Shown here piece after piece: positions 25,472 through 32,389 of a DNA stretch of 37,526 nucleotides (positions are counted from its first letter, which is position 1; every line of letters starts with the position of its first letter). The stretch spans positions 1 to 37,526 of the forward strand of contig CAMVDB010000013.1 of assembly GCA_947166135.1 (NCBI GenBank), read 5' to 3'. The stretch comes from an uncultured Clostridia bacterium. Its GTDB lineage: Bacteria > Bacillota > Clostridia > Oscillospirales > Acutalibacteraceae. Under the pieces are notes generated by a model that worked only from the letters and a program-made list of their open reading frames with translations, was not told the origin of the DNA and did no database searches. The position numbers were made by a program, and so were the translations under genes.

Positions 25472-25736
25472 CAGATTGTAGAAAAACCTAAAAAACCTTC
25501 CTTTGGGAAAGGAAGGTGCCTCCGCAAGGAGGCGGATGAATTGTATTGATTGTTTGAGCGAAGCGAGTCACATTCATTCACGTTGGTGTTCAGAACCGAG
25601 GTAATATGAGGGTTTCTCCCTTCGGTCGATCAATTCATGCAATTCCTCAGTCCCCTTTCGGGGACAGCTCCCTTTACCAAAGGGAGCCTTGGAAATCGAC
25701 TACTCATATATTTTATGATACTTTTTCGACAAGCTG
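25472..25736 (+). mobile_element. 265-bp hairpin-rich element, copy 1
   Basis: By direct comparison this segment equals the reverse complement of 28496-28760 at 264 of 265 positions. It contains perfect hairpins CCTTCCTTT/AAAGGAAGG (25496-25504/25508-25516) and GCCTCC/GGAGGC (25518-25523/25528-25533), and GTCCCC/GGGGAC and GCTCCCTTT/AAAGGGAGC further on. It has no ORF of note. It is flanked on both sides by the palindrome GGGCTGAATAAATTCAGCCC, while the right arm of the neighbouring element carries a single palindrome with no insert, which suggests insertion of a non-autonomous element. Confidence 0.75.
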
Positions 25737-25737
25737 C

Positions 25738-25924
25738 GGGCTGAATAAATTCAGCCCCTACAACTCTATGCAACGTTTAATAAACTCCTAACTCCTCATT
25801 CCTAACTCCTCATTCCTAACTCCTCATTCCTAACTCCTCATTCCTAACTCCTCATTCCTGATTCACAATTCACCGTCACGCTTTTCGGGGTGTGGGCTTT
25901 TACCGTCATCCACCGTCACAGCGG
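25738..25924. repeat. inner inverted arm, left copy (palindrome, spacer, 68-bp inverted repeat)
   Basis: Palindrome (25738-25757), a ~33-base spacer, the 14-bp tandem array, then 25857-25924, which is the inverted match of 27178-27245 with one difference. ACCGTCA occurs at 25872, 25902 and 25912, with GCCGTCA at 25930. On the minus strand this arm would encode the same last ~18 residues as the ATPase gene. Confidence 0.8.
25791..25860. repeat. 14-bp tandem repeat array, five units
   Basis: Five consecutive copies of ACTCCTCATTCCTA, the last ending in G. The same unit occurs in arrays at 27242-27283 (inverted) and 28815-28898. Confidence 0.92.
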
Positions 25925-26075
25925 AGACGCCGTCATGTAACGTACCGTTCATCGCGTAAAATCTTACAATTATCTCTGTCGGTTGCATAAAAATATACAA
26001 CTTTCCCGCGTGAAGCGTCATGGTTAAGGGAGACACTCCCTCTGCTGCGGCAGATAACCATGAAAGGATGATTTG

Positions 26076-27239
26076 ATGGAAAAGGACTTTGCAGATACGA
26101 AAGAGCGCTTCACACAGGCGTATGATGAGTATAGCGAGCTTAACCGGGAACCGCCGAGACTGACGACCTTCAACAGCGAGCAGCTGTGCGATACGCGGCT
26201 GAACCGCGTGGGGTATGTGGTCAAGGATTTTCTGCGTCCGGGGCTGGCGGTACTGGCAGGCTCGCCGAAGGTCGGCAAGAGCTGGATGGTACTGCACCTA
26301 TGCATGCAGGTCGCTAAGGGAGAGCCATTCTGGAGCATGAATACACAGCAGGGCTCGGTACTGTACGTCGCGCTGGAGGACAGCATGGAGCGCCTGCAGG
26401 AGCGTATATTAAAGATCACGGACAGCTTCAGCGAGAGCCTGCACTTCGCGCTCAGCTGCTCGGGACTGGATGACGAGCTGGAGGAACAGCTCCGGACGTT
26501 TGTCAGCGAACACGCCGACACCCGACTGATCGTGCTGGATACCTTTCAGAAGATCCGTGCACAGGTCAGAGAGATGAGCTATGCCAACGATTACAGCGAG
26601 GTCAGCCGTCTCAAGCAGATCGCCGACGAGCTGGGTATCTGCATCCTGCTGGTGCATCATACCCGCAAGCAGGCTGACAACGACTTTATGAACGAGATAT
26701 CGGGTACCAACGGTATCGCGGGCTCCGCCGACACCTTAATGGTACTCAAAAAGGAGAAGCGCGCCGCGCGCCGCGCCACCCTCTCCTGTACCGGCAGAGA
26801 TATCGTTGACAGGGAGCTGGGGCTCGAGTTTGACCGTGAGGCTTTTGTCTGGACGGTCAAGAGCGATTCTTTTGAGCCGCAGGAGGATGAGATGCCCCAA
26901 GAGCTGTGGCTGTTGGTCGCTTTTATGATGACTAAGGGTTATGTCTACGCCTCGGTAACGGACTTCACCGCCGATTTCTGTCAATCAACAGGAGCGGTGA
27001 TCCAGCCGAACCACCTCAAGCGTCTGATGAACCGCTATCGCTATCAGCTGGAGGATGAAGGGCTGAGCTTCGCGTCTATCCGCCGGGCGAAGGCACGGAT
27101 GATCGCCGTTAGCTATTATAAGGAAGAAACCTCCGACGCTGTGCAGCAAACAGAAGCACGGAACCCTGACGGTGACCCCGCTGTGACGGTGGATGACGGT
27201 AAAATCCCACACCCCGAAAAGCGTGACGGTGAATTGTGA
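26076..27239 (+). CDS. orphan RepA-like P-loop ATPase (AAA_25 / RecA-fold)
   Basis: 387 residues from the ATG at 26076 with AAAGGATG upstream. A RecA-like domain (about 35-255) has Walker A AGSPKVGKSW (Lys68) and Walker B LIVLDTFQK (Asp155), plus LLVHHTRKQ with the ISGTNGIAGSADT block typical of plasmid and phage RepA-like helicases. A C-terminal region (about 270-365) is probably a winged-helix-like module (LKRLMNRYRYQLEDEGLSFASIRRAKARMI). The last ~20 residues (VTVDDGKIPHPEKRDGEL) are encoded inside the inverted repeat. No primase, relaxase, transposase or integrase is adjacent. The likely activity is ssDNA-dependent ATPase or hexameric helicase; its role in this cassette is unknown. Confidence 0.85.
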   Translation: MEKDFADTKERFTQAYDEYSELNREPPRLTTFNSEQLCDTRLNRVGYVVKDFLRPGLAVLAGSPKVGKSWMVLHLCMQVAKGEPFWSMNTQQGSVLYVALEDSMERLQERILKITDSFSESLHFALSCSGLDDELEEQLRTFVSEHADTRLIVLDTFQKIRAQVREMSYANDYSEVSRLKQIADELGICILLVHHTRKQADNDFMNEISGTNGIAGSADTLMVLKKEKRAARRATLSCTGRDIVDRELGLEFDREAFVWTVKSDSFEPQEDEMPQELWLLVAFMMTKGYVYASVTDFTADFCQSTGAVIQPNHLKRLMNRYRYQLEDEGLSFASIRRAKARMIAVSYYKEETSDAVQQTEARNPDGDPAVTVDDGKIPHPEKRDGEL

Positions 27240-27459
27240 ATCAGGAATGAGGAGCTAGGAATGAGGAGTTAGGAATGAGGAGTTAGGAGTTTATTAAACG
27301 TTGCATAGAGTTGTAGGGGCTGAATTTATTCAGCCCGTTCGTCCTGCGTCGGCAGGGCGATAACACAAAAGCGTTTCAATCTCGTCGCTCCGTGAACGTC
27401 CCTTGCGGGACGCGGGTCGGCTCCCAAGCCGACCCCTACAGGGTTATCGGAAAGGCTTC
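27178..27459. repeat. right inverted arm of the ATPase cassette (empty-site version)
   Basis: In order: the inverted 68-bp repeat (27178-27245, overlapping the 3' end of the ATPase gene), three 14-bp units, the spacer, the single palindrome GGGCTGAATTTATTCAGCCC (27317-27336), and the inverted outer repeat to about 27459. Unlike the left arm it has no 265-bp insert at the palindrome. Confidence 0.8.
27242..27283. repeat. 14-bp tandem repeat array, three units, inverted
   Basis: Three units of TAGGAATGAGGAGT (first one CAGGAATGAGGAGC), the reverse complement of the unit at 25791-25860. Confidence 0.9.
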
Positions 27460-27736
27460 TGACCCCCTTCCGCCGTGCGAAAAAACGCCATTTGCGCAAG
27501 AAAAGCCCATTCCCATGCGGTTTTTGAGGTTCAAAAACCACTTTTGGCGATTTAGACAGGATTGCTCCGCATCGTCGACTCAAACTGGATAAAGCGCACA
27601 GAATCGCCTCGTTTTGATGCCATATCGGAATAATAATTCACGCAGTTTACAGCGTTATGCACAAAATATTTCATCATCAATTATTAATAATCCACACGCT
27701 TTTGGCATGTTGTACAAAGAGAATCAAATTTTATTG
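27460..27736. other. non-coding spacer with one strong dyad
   Basis: No gene supported. GGTTTTTGA (27519-27527) and TCAAAAACC (27531-27539) form a perfect 9-bp hairpin enclosed by CGCCA (27486-27490) and TGGCG. The rest is AT-rich and leads into the promoter at 27737. Confidence 0.4.
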
Positions 27737-27764
27737 TTGACTTTCACGAAAAAGAGGTTATAAT
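27737..27764 (+). promoter_or_regulatory. strong sigma-A promoter before an untranslated structured segment
   Basis: TTGACT (27737-27742) and a perfect TATAAT (27759-27764) are spaced by 16 bases. No start codon with a ribosome binding site follows for over 200 bases. Confidence 0.7.
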
Positions 27765-27770
27765 AATGAC

Positions 27771-27926
27771 TGTCAAATGAAGTTGTCGAGTTGAGGCGTG
27801 CGGCCAAGACGCCTTCGGTCGGCAGACAGTTTGACTCTCAAAGTGCTATCCACTACTTTTTTCATGTTAATTTAAATCCTAAAGCGAAGAGGACGCTCCA
27901 CTCGGGAACGTCCTTTTCGCTTTTCT
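27771..27926 (+). ncRNA. candidate structured ncRNA or tspO leader, unidentified
   Basis: From the predicted start (~27771) to an intrinsic terminator the transcript would be about 155 nt. GTCAAA (27773-27778) pairs with TTTGAC (27830-27835), closing an arm that contains GAGGCGT/ACGCCTTC. A small AGTG/CACT hairpin lies near 27842-27854. I cannot match it to 6S, SRP, tmRNA, RNase P or a riboswitch class I know. It may be an independent small RNA, or a leader controlling tspO by termination, since tspO begins 65 bases after the terminator. Confidence 0.45.
27881..27926 (+). terminator. intrinsic terminator of the candidate ncRNA / leader
   Basis: A 15-bp stem (27881-27895 with 27909-27923, one G-U pair) with a 13-base loop, ending in a TTTT tract. 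Confidence 0.8.
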
Positions 27927-27990
27927 GCATATTCCGCCTTTTCCTTACATATCCTAATACCATCAGATAACGGAAAAGGAGTCAATCACC

Positions 27991-28467
27991 ATGACTATCG
28001 TAACCACATGGGATAAGGTCAAGACCTATCTCCTCTCTATCCTCGTGCCGCTGGTATCGGGCGCGCTCGTCGGGCTGCTGACCTCGGGTTCGATGGACTA
28101 CGCCGCCCTCGAGAAGCCGCCGCTCGCCCCGCCGTCGATCCTCTTCCCCATCGCGTGGAGCTTGCTGTACCTGCTGATGGGTATTTCACACGGCATCCTC
28201 AAGGTCAACGGACTCAGCGACAGCTACACCGAGATCCCTTACTACGCCCAGCTGATCGTCAATCTGCTCTGGCCGGTGCTGTTCTTCGTGTTCAAGTGGC
28301 GGCTGCCGGCGTTCATCTGGATCGTCACCCTCGATATCCTCGTCATCACGATGGCGGTTCGCTTCTATAAGCGGCATCATACAGCGGGATTGCTCCAGCT
28401 GCCGTATATCGCGTGGGTGCTGTTCGCAAGCTACCTCAACCTCGGTATCTACCTCTTGAACGGGTAG
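27991..28467 (+). CDS. tspO: TspO/MBR family membrane protein
   Basis: 158 residues and five membrane helices, the family norm. KPPLAPPSILFPIAWSLLYLLMGIS is the conserved first loop and helix II, and WVLFASYLNLGIYLLN is the C-terminal signature. TspO proteins bind tetrapyrroles and cholesterol-like ligands; their role in Firmicutes is unsettled. AAGGAG lies 10 bases before the ATG. It may be governed by the terminator-ending leader at 27771-27926. A 265-bp repeat element begins 29 bases after its stop. Confidence 0.92.
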   Translation: MTIVTTWDKVKTYLLSILVPLVSGALVGLLTSGSMDYAALEKPPLAPPSILFPIAWSLLYLLMGISHGILKVNGLSDSYTEIPYYAQLIVNLLWPVLFFVFKWRLPAFIWIVTLDILVITMAVRFYKRHHTAGLLQLPYIAWVLFASYLNLGIYLLNG

Positions 28468-28495
28468 AGAACAGAGGGCGAGCGATTCAGCCCCT

Positions 28496-28760
28496 CAGCT
28501 TGTCGAAAAAGTATCATAAAATATATGAGTAGTCGATTTCCAAGGCTCCCTTTGGTAAAGGGAGCTGTCCCCGAAAGGGGACTGAGGAATTGCATGAATT
28601 GATCGACCGAAGGGAGAAACCCTCATATTACCTCGGTTCTGAACACCAACGTGAATGAATGTGACTCGCTTCGCTCAAACAATCAATACAATTCATCCGC
28701 CTCCTTGCGGAGGCACCTTCCTTTCCCAAAGGAAGGCTTTTTAGGTTTTTCTACAATCTG
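28496..28760 (-). mobile_element. 265-bp hairpin-rich element, copy 2 (inverted)
   Basis: Reverse complement of 25472-25736 with a single difference seen. Its left flank is ATTCAGCCCC, half of the palindrome, and its right flank is the complete palindrome (28762-28781). It lies between tspO and the CotH promoter. Confidence 0.75.
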
Positions 28761-28761
28761 C

Positions 28762-28898
28762 GGGCTGAATAAATTCAGCCCCTACAACTCTATGCAACGT
28801 TTAATAAACTCCTAACTCCTCATTCCTAACTCCTCATTCCTAACTCCTCATTCCTAACTCCTCATTCTTAACTCCTCATTCCTAACTCCTCTCTCCTA
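28762..28898 (+). repeat. palindrome, spacer and 14-bp tandem array, third copy
   Basis: Same orientation as 25738-25860: the palindrome, the spacer CTACAACTCTATGCAACG and onward, then six 14-bp units (28815-28898), the fourth and sixth slightly diverged. The ATPase gene and the 68-bp repeat are absent from this copy. Confidence 0.85.
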
Positions 28899-28939
28899 AC
28901 TTTCCGAAAAAACATACTTATGCATCAAGTAGAAAAATA

Positions 28940-28969
28940 TTGACAAGCAGTCGGCTGACGTTGTAAAAT
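28940..28969 (+). promoter_or_regulatory. promoter of the CotH-dockerin gene
   Basis: TTGACA (28940-28945) and TAAAAT (28964-28969), 18-base spacer, 39 bases before the start codon. The tandem repeat array ends about 40 bases upstream of the -35 box. Confidence 0.6.
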
Positions 28970-29007
28970 ACCAGTAATAGTATAGTAAACGTTAGGAGGT
29001 TAACTAT

Positions 29008-31002
29008 ATGAAAAAAGTATTGGCTATTTTACTGATGCTCCTGCTCGTGACGGGCACGGTACCCTTTATGAGTGCCGCTGCCGCCGAAGAAAAGGGCGTT
29101 CCCGCAGCGTTTTCCGCCCTACCGGCTCTCTACGTCCACGCGGTCAGCGACTCTTCCGACATGGAAGCGTGGCAGGCATGGCAGAGCGTCCACGACGAGG
29201 ACTTCAACGTCGAAAAGCCGAACGAGAAGTACTTCTTCCTGCCCTCGTCCGCCGCAAGCAACACGATCGACGTCTATAACGGCTACGATCAGACGGTCAC
29301 GGTAAACAGCGTCGCGATCGCCGCGCACACCACCGAGGCTATCCCCTATGCTGCTAACACCGCCTACACGGTCACCGCGGGCGGCAGCAGCTACACCCTC
29401 AGGATGATGAACTCGAACGCAGAGGCGGCGGTATACATCAACAACCCCGACGCCGACGGTGCAGGCACCGACCTGATGACCTATCTCAACGCAGATAAGG
29501 CGAACAGTGCCAAGGCAACCGGCGCGATCGTCACTCCCGACGGCGCGATCGACAACACCACCGTAAAGAAGATCAAGGGCAGAGGCAATACCTCGTGGGA
29601 CAAGCCCAAAAAGGGCTACAACATCACCTACGATAAGAAGGTCGGTATCGCGGGCATGGAGAAAAACAAGAAGTACTCCATCCTCCCGAACTACCAGGAC
29701 GACTCCCTCTCCCGCAACCGCATCCTGTATGATCTGTCCGACGCGGTCGGTATGCCCTACGCCTCCGACTCGCGCTACGTCGACTTCTACGTCAACGGCT
29801 ATTACTGGGGCTCCTACCTGATGTGTGAGAAGGTCGAGCCCGGCAGCCTTGTACCCGAGGTCTCCGACGACGGCTACCTCAACGAGGACGGCACCATCAA
29901 GGAGGACTTTCCCTTCATCGCCGAGGTCGACGCGAGTGCCGGCGACGATGACTACTGGGTCAGCGCCAGCAATCTCAAAATCACCATCAAATCCCCCGAA
30001 ATCGACCCCGGTCAGCCCGGTTATGACGAGGTCAAGAACTACGTCAAGACCAAGTTCACCGCCTTCTACAATGCTACCTCCGCAACCGGTGATCTCGCGG
30101 CGGTTGCCGACGTCGAGTCCGTTGCGAAGCTCTATCTCATCAACGAGCTTGGCAAAAACTGGGACAGCGGCGTCTCCAGTACCTTCTTCACCTATAAGCA
30201 GGATGAGAACGGCGTCTACAAGTTCTACGGCTCGCCCGTATGGGACTATGATAACTCGCTCGGCAACGCGGTCGGCGTAGGCTGGGATCTGAGAACCATC
30301 GGTGTGACCGATTATGAGGAATACACCGGCTGGTGGTGCCAGCACAAGGGCAAGAGTTCCGCAAGCTCCAAGCGCTCCTCCAATATCATCGCGCGTATTT
30401 CCCGCAACCAGCAGATCGCAGCGATCGTACCGCAGATCTGGTTCGAGGACTTTATCCCCGCGTTAGAGCATTTCTCCGGCGAAGCGATCGATCAGAAGAT
30501 CGACAGCGAGCTTTACACAAAGGATTATTATTATAATCTGATTGAAAAATCTGCCGAGATGAACTACAAGAGCGGCTGGCTGCTGAACACCGGAAGCTGG
30601 ATCGCCGATCATTCGAGCCTCAACAAGGCGACCTATGATAAGGATACGCAGAAGATGGTCGTCGCATCGACCGCTACCCGCTACGGTCAGAACTTCACCG
30701 ACATGTACAACTATGCCGCTGACTGGATGCTCAGCCGCGCGGCGTGGCTCTCCGAGCAGTACGCACCCAACTACACCCCCTCGACCCTGCTCGGCGACGC
30801 AAACCTCGACGGTGAGGTGGACACCATCGACGCGACCATCATCCAGCGTTATAATGTAAACATCGTCACGCTCAGCGATGAGGCGAAGAACGCCGCCGAC
30901 ATCGACCGTGACGGCGAAGCGGACATCGTCGACGTCACATGGCTGTTGCGCTGGTCTGTCGGCGTTTCCGTTCCTTATGCGATCGGCAAACCGATCAGAT
31001 AA
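29008..31002 (+). CDS. secreted CotH-family protein with C-terminal dockerin
   Basis: 664 residues. A signal peptide (about 1-26) is followed by a beta-rich N-terminal region, a CotH kinase-like domain (about 180-510) with KIKGRGNTSWDKPKKGYNITYDKK, NYYQD-type NYQDDSLSRNRILYDL and VWDYDNSLGN, and a type I dockerin (about 595-655). The dockerin has two calcium-loop repeats, GDANLDGEVDTIDATIIQRY and DIDRDGEADIVDVTWLLRW. CotH proteins are atypical protein kinases known from spore coats; here the dockerin points to attachment to a cohesin-bearing scaffold at the cell surface, so the kinase-like domain may act extracellularly or serve as a structural module. AGGAGG precedes the ATG. Confidence 0.9.
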   Translation: MKKVLAILLMLLLVTGTVPFMSAAAAEEKGVPAAFSALPALYVHAVSDSSDMEAWQAWQSVHDEDFNVEKPNEKYFFLPSSAASNTIDVYNGYDQTVTVNSVAIAAHTTEAIPYAANTAYTVTAGGSSYTLRMMNSNAEAAVYINNPDADGAGTDLMTYLNADKANSAKATGAIVTPDGAIDNTTVKKIKGRGNTSWDKPKKGYNITYDKKVGIAGMEKNKKYSILPNYQDDSLSRNRILYDLSDAVGMPYASDSRYVDFYVNGYYWGSYLMCEKVEPGSLVPEVSDDGYLNEDGTIKEDFPFIAEVDASAGDDDYWVSASNLKITIKSPEIDPGQPGYDEVKNYVKTKFTAFYNATSATGDLAAVADVESVAKLYLINELGKNWDSGVSSTFFTYKQDENGVYKFYGSPVWDYDNSLGNAVGVGWDLRTIGVTDYEEYTGWWCQHKGKSSASSKRSSNIIARISRNQQIAAIVPQIWFEDFIPALEHFSGEAIDQKIDSELYTKDYYYNLIEKSAEMNYKSGWLLNTGSWIADHSSLNKATYDKDTQKMVVASTATRYGQNFTDMYNYAADWMLSRAAWLSEQYAPNYTPSTLLGDANLDGEVDTIDATIIQRYNVNIVTLSDEAKNAADIDRDGEADIVDVTWLLRWSVGVSVPYAIGKPIR

Positions 31003-31086
31003 CGGATCACAGACACAGATCCGCCAACTAACGAGTCGATCATAATTCTTCCTTTTTGATCCCGAATGAAGGGACCCTCTCTTACG

Positions 31087-31114
31087 GAAAGCAGCTCAAT
31101 CCCGGGCTGCTTTC
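31087..31114 (+). terminator. stem-loop between the CotH gene and queT
   Basis: GAAAGCAGC (31087-31095) pairs perfectly with GCTGCTTTC (31106-31114). The following sequence is only weakly T-rich, so it could also belong to a queT leader. Confidence 0.6.
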
Positions 31115-31191
31115 TGTGTTGAGGTTGAAAAGTTACCGGAAGTATGCTACACTGAGAGCGATGAAAACAGTCGGAATCAGGAGTGTCAACG

Positions 31192-31740
31192 ATGAAAAAA
31201 CACTATGTTCAATACCTCACGCAGGCGGCGATGATCGCGGCGATTTACGCCGTGCTGACCATCGCGCAGAACCTGCTGATCCCCGGTTCCGCCTCGATGG
31301 CGGTGCAGTTCCGCGTCGCGGAAGCACTGACGGTACTCGCCATCTATACCCCTGCCGCGATCCCCGGACTGACCCTCGGCTGTGTGCTCGCCAATATCAG
31401 CTCGGTCACGGCGGGTCTGGGCTTCTACGACATGATCTTCGGCTCGATCGCTTCGCTGCTCGCGGCGATCACCATGTACTTGCTCCGCAACGTGCGCGTC
31501 AAAGAGATCCCCGTACCGGCGCTCCTGATGCCCGCATTGTTCAACGGACTGATCATCGGCTTCGAGATCGACTTCTTCTTCATCGGCAACCTGCACTTCA
31601 ACATGGCGGACTTCATGATACAAGGCGGCTTGGTCGCCGTCGGGGAACTGGCTGTACTCATCGTGCTCGGCATCCCGCTCTGCATCCTGCTCAACAGGAA
31701 GGGCGAACAGATGGGCATCGTGCCGAAACGGAAGTCATAA
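31192..31740 (+). CDS. queT: QueT family transporter (ECF substrate-binding component)
   Basis: 182 residues, about five or six membrane helices. It starts at the ATG at 31192 with AGGAG 9 bases upstream; the in-frame GTG at 31183 abuts that site. PGSASMAVQFRVAEALTVLAIYTPAAIPGLTLGCVLANI is the conserved N-terminal block of the QueT family (formerly DUF988), the S component of an energy-coupling factor importer for queuosine precursors such as preQ1. The shared ATPase and transmembrane subunits are encoded elsewhere. The ~190-base upstream gap may hold a preQ1-responsive RNA, but no class is recognised by eye. Confidence 0.9.
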   Translation: MKKHYVQYLTQAAMIAAIYAVLTIAQNLLIPGSASMAVQFRVAEALTVLAIYTPAAIPGLTLGCVLANISSVTAGLGFYDMIFGSIASLLAAITMYLLRNVRVKEIPVPALLMPALFNGLIIGFEIDFFFIGNLHFNMADFMIQGGLVAVGELAVLIVLGIPLCILLNRKGEQMGIVPKRKS

Positions 31741-31839
31741 TCGACTGCCGAAAACCGTTTTCCGCTCACTATCCCCGCCTCTATACAGTACTCGGATGCG
31801 ACGATCGGAAAGATATTTTAAAGATTTTTCAAAATTCGC

Positions 31840-31868
31840 TTGCATTTATTCGGAAGATGTGGTAAGAT
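31840..31868 (+). promoter_or_regulatory. promoter of tRNA-Pro
   Basis: TTGCAT (31840-31845) and TAAGAT (31863-31868), 17-base spacer, about 25 bases before the tRNA. Confidence 0.6.
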
Positions 31869-31892
31869 ATCTCTTGCAGTAAAAAACTGTAT

Positions 31893-31969
31893 CCGGGTGT
31901 AGCGCAGTTTGGTAGCGCGCTTGAATGGGGTTCAAGAGGCCGCTGGTTCGACTCCAGTCACTCGGACCA
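31893..31969 (+). tRNA. tRNA-Pro (anticodon GGG)
   Basis: A 77-nt cloverleaf with encoded CCA. The acceptor CCGGGTG pairs with CACTCGG (one G-U), the D stem is GCGC/GCGC, the anticodon stem CTTGA/TCAAG holds the loop ATGGGGT with anticodon GGG at 31927-31929, and the T arm is GCTGG-TTCGACT-CCAGT. A terminator follows three bases later. It marks the left edge of an accessory island, as tRNA genes often do. Confidence 0.96.
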
Positions 31970-31971
31970 CG

Positions 31972-32001
31972 GAGGGAAGTTTTCGAACTTCCCTCTTTTT
32001 T
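31972..32001 (+). terminator. tRNA-Pro terminator
   Basis: GAGGGAAGTT (31972-31981) pairs perfectly with AACTTCCCTC (31986-31995), followed by TTTTTT. Confidence 0.93.
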
Positions 32002-32231
32002 ATGCCAACTTTACTCAAAATGGCTTAAACAGTGACTTTACGCGGATTTTCAAAGTCATTTTAGGGTCGTTTGGGATAAGGAAAAGTAAGGAAACTCACA
32101 CTCAAAATCCGATTTTTTGACCGATTTTGCAAGCCTGATTTTTGAAAAAACGCTGAAAACCGTCAAAATCGAGGTTCCTGTTTTTTATCTTTTTGGGTTT
32201 TGCTCCTTTGATTTCAACCGAAATCGCACAA
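32002..32231. other. AT-rich non-coding region after the tRNA
   Basis: No ORF, tRNA fragment or clear repeat is seen. The composition (TTTTTGACCGATTTTGC, GTCAAAATCGAGG) is unlike the GC-rich chromosome genes before it and marks a change into the accessory segment. I found no second copy of the tRNA 3' end that would define an att site. Confidence 0.4.
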
Positions 32232-32261
32232 TTTACAAAGCGTCCCGCCCGGAATTATAAT
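32232..32261 (+). promoter_or_regulatory. putative promoter of the ParB gene
   Basis: TTTACA (32232-32237) and a perfect TATAAT (32256-32261), 18-base spacer. A terminator-like hairpin follows about 35 bases later, before the ParB start. Confidence 0.55.
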
Positions 32262-32296
32262 AACATAAAGGCGAAAAACCGAATATTCATCTGACG

Positions 32297-32332
32297 AAGC
32301 GTTCACTTCATTTTCGAAGTGGGCGCTTTTTT
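32297..32332 (+). terminator. terminator / possible attenuator in the ParB leader
   Basis: GCG...CACTTC (32299-32309) pairs with GAAGTG...CGC (32316-32326), followed by six T. Because it lies between the promoter at 32232-32261 and the ParB gene, it could attenuate ParB transcription. Confidence 0.7.
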
Positions 32333-32389
32333 CATTTCCGAAAAGTTTCGGAATCTCGTAATCAATTTAAACTTAAGGAGGAATTTATT

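Noticed and set aside
25791-25860. CRISPR array
   Set aside because: The 14-bp units are head-to-tail without unique spacers and no cas genes are present.
25863-26297. 144-residue minus-strand ORF in the left arm
   Set aside because: Only its last ~18 residues match anything, and those mirror the ATPase C-terminus because of the inverted repeat; the rest is unsupported and overlaps the ATPase start.
31056-31865. 269-residue plus-strand frame overlapping queT
   Set aside because: Out of frame with queT and of Arg/Gly/Pro-rich shadow composition; queT has membrane helices and family motifs.
31893-31969. Duplicated tRNA 3' end as an attachment site for the downstream island
   Set aside because: I saw no second copy of the tRNA-Pro end within the window, so no att site can be claimed.
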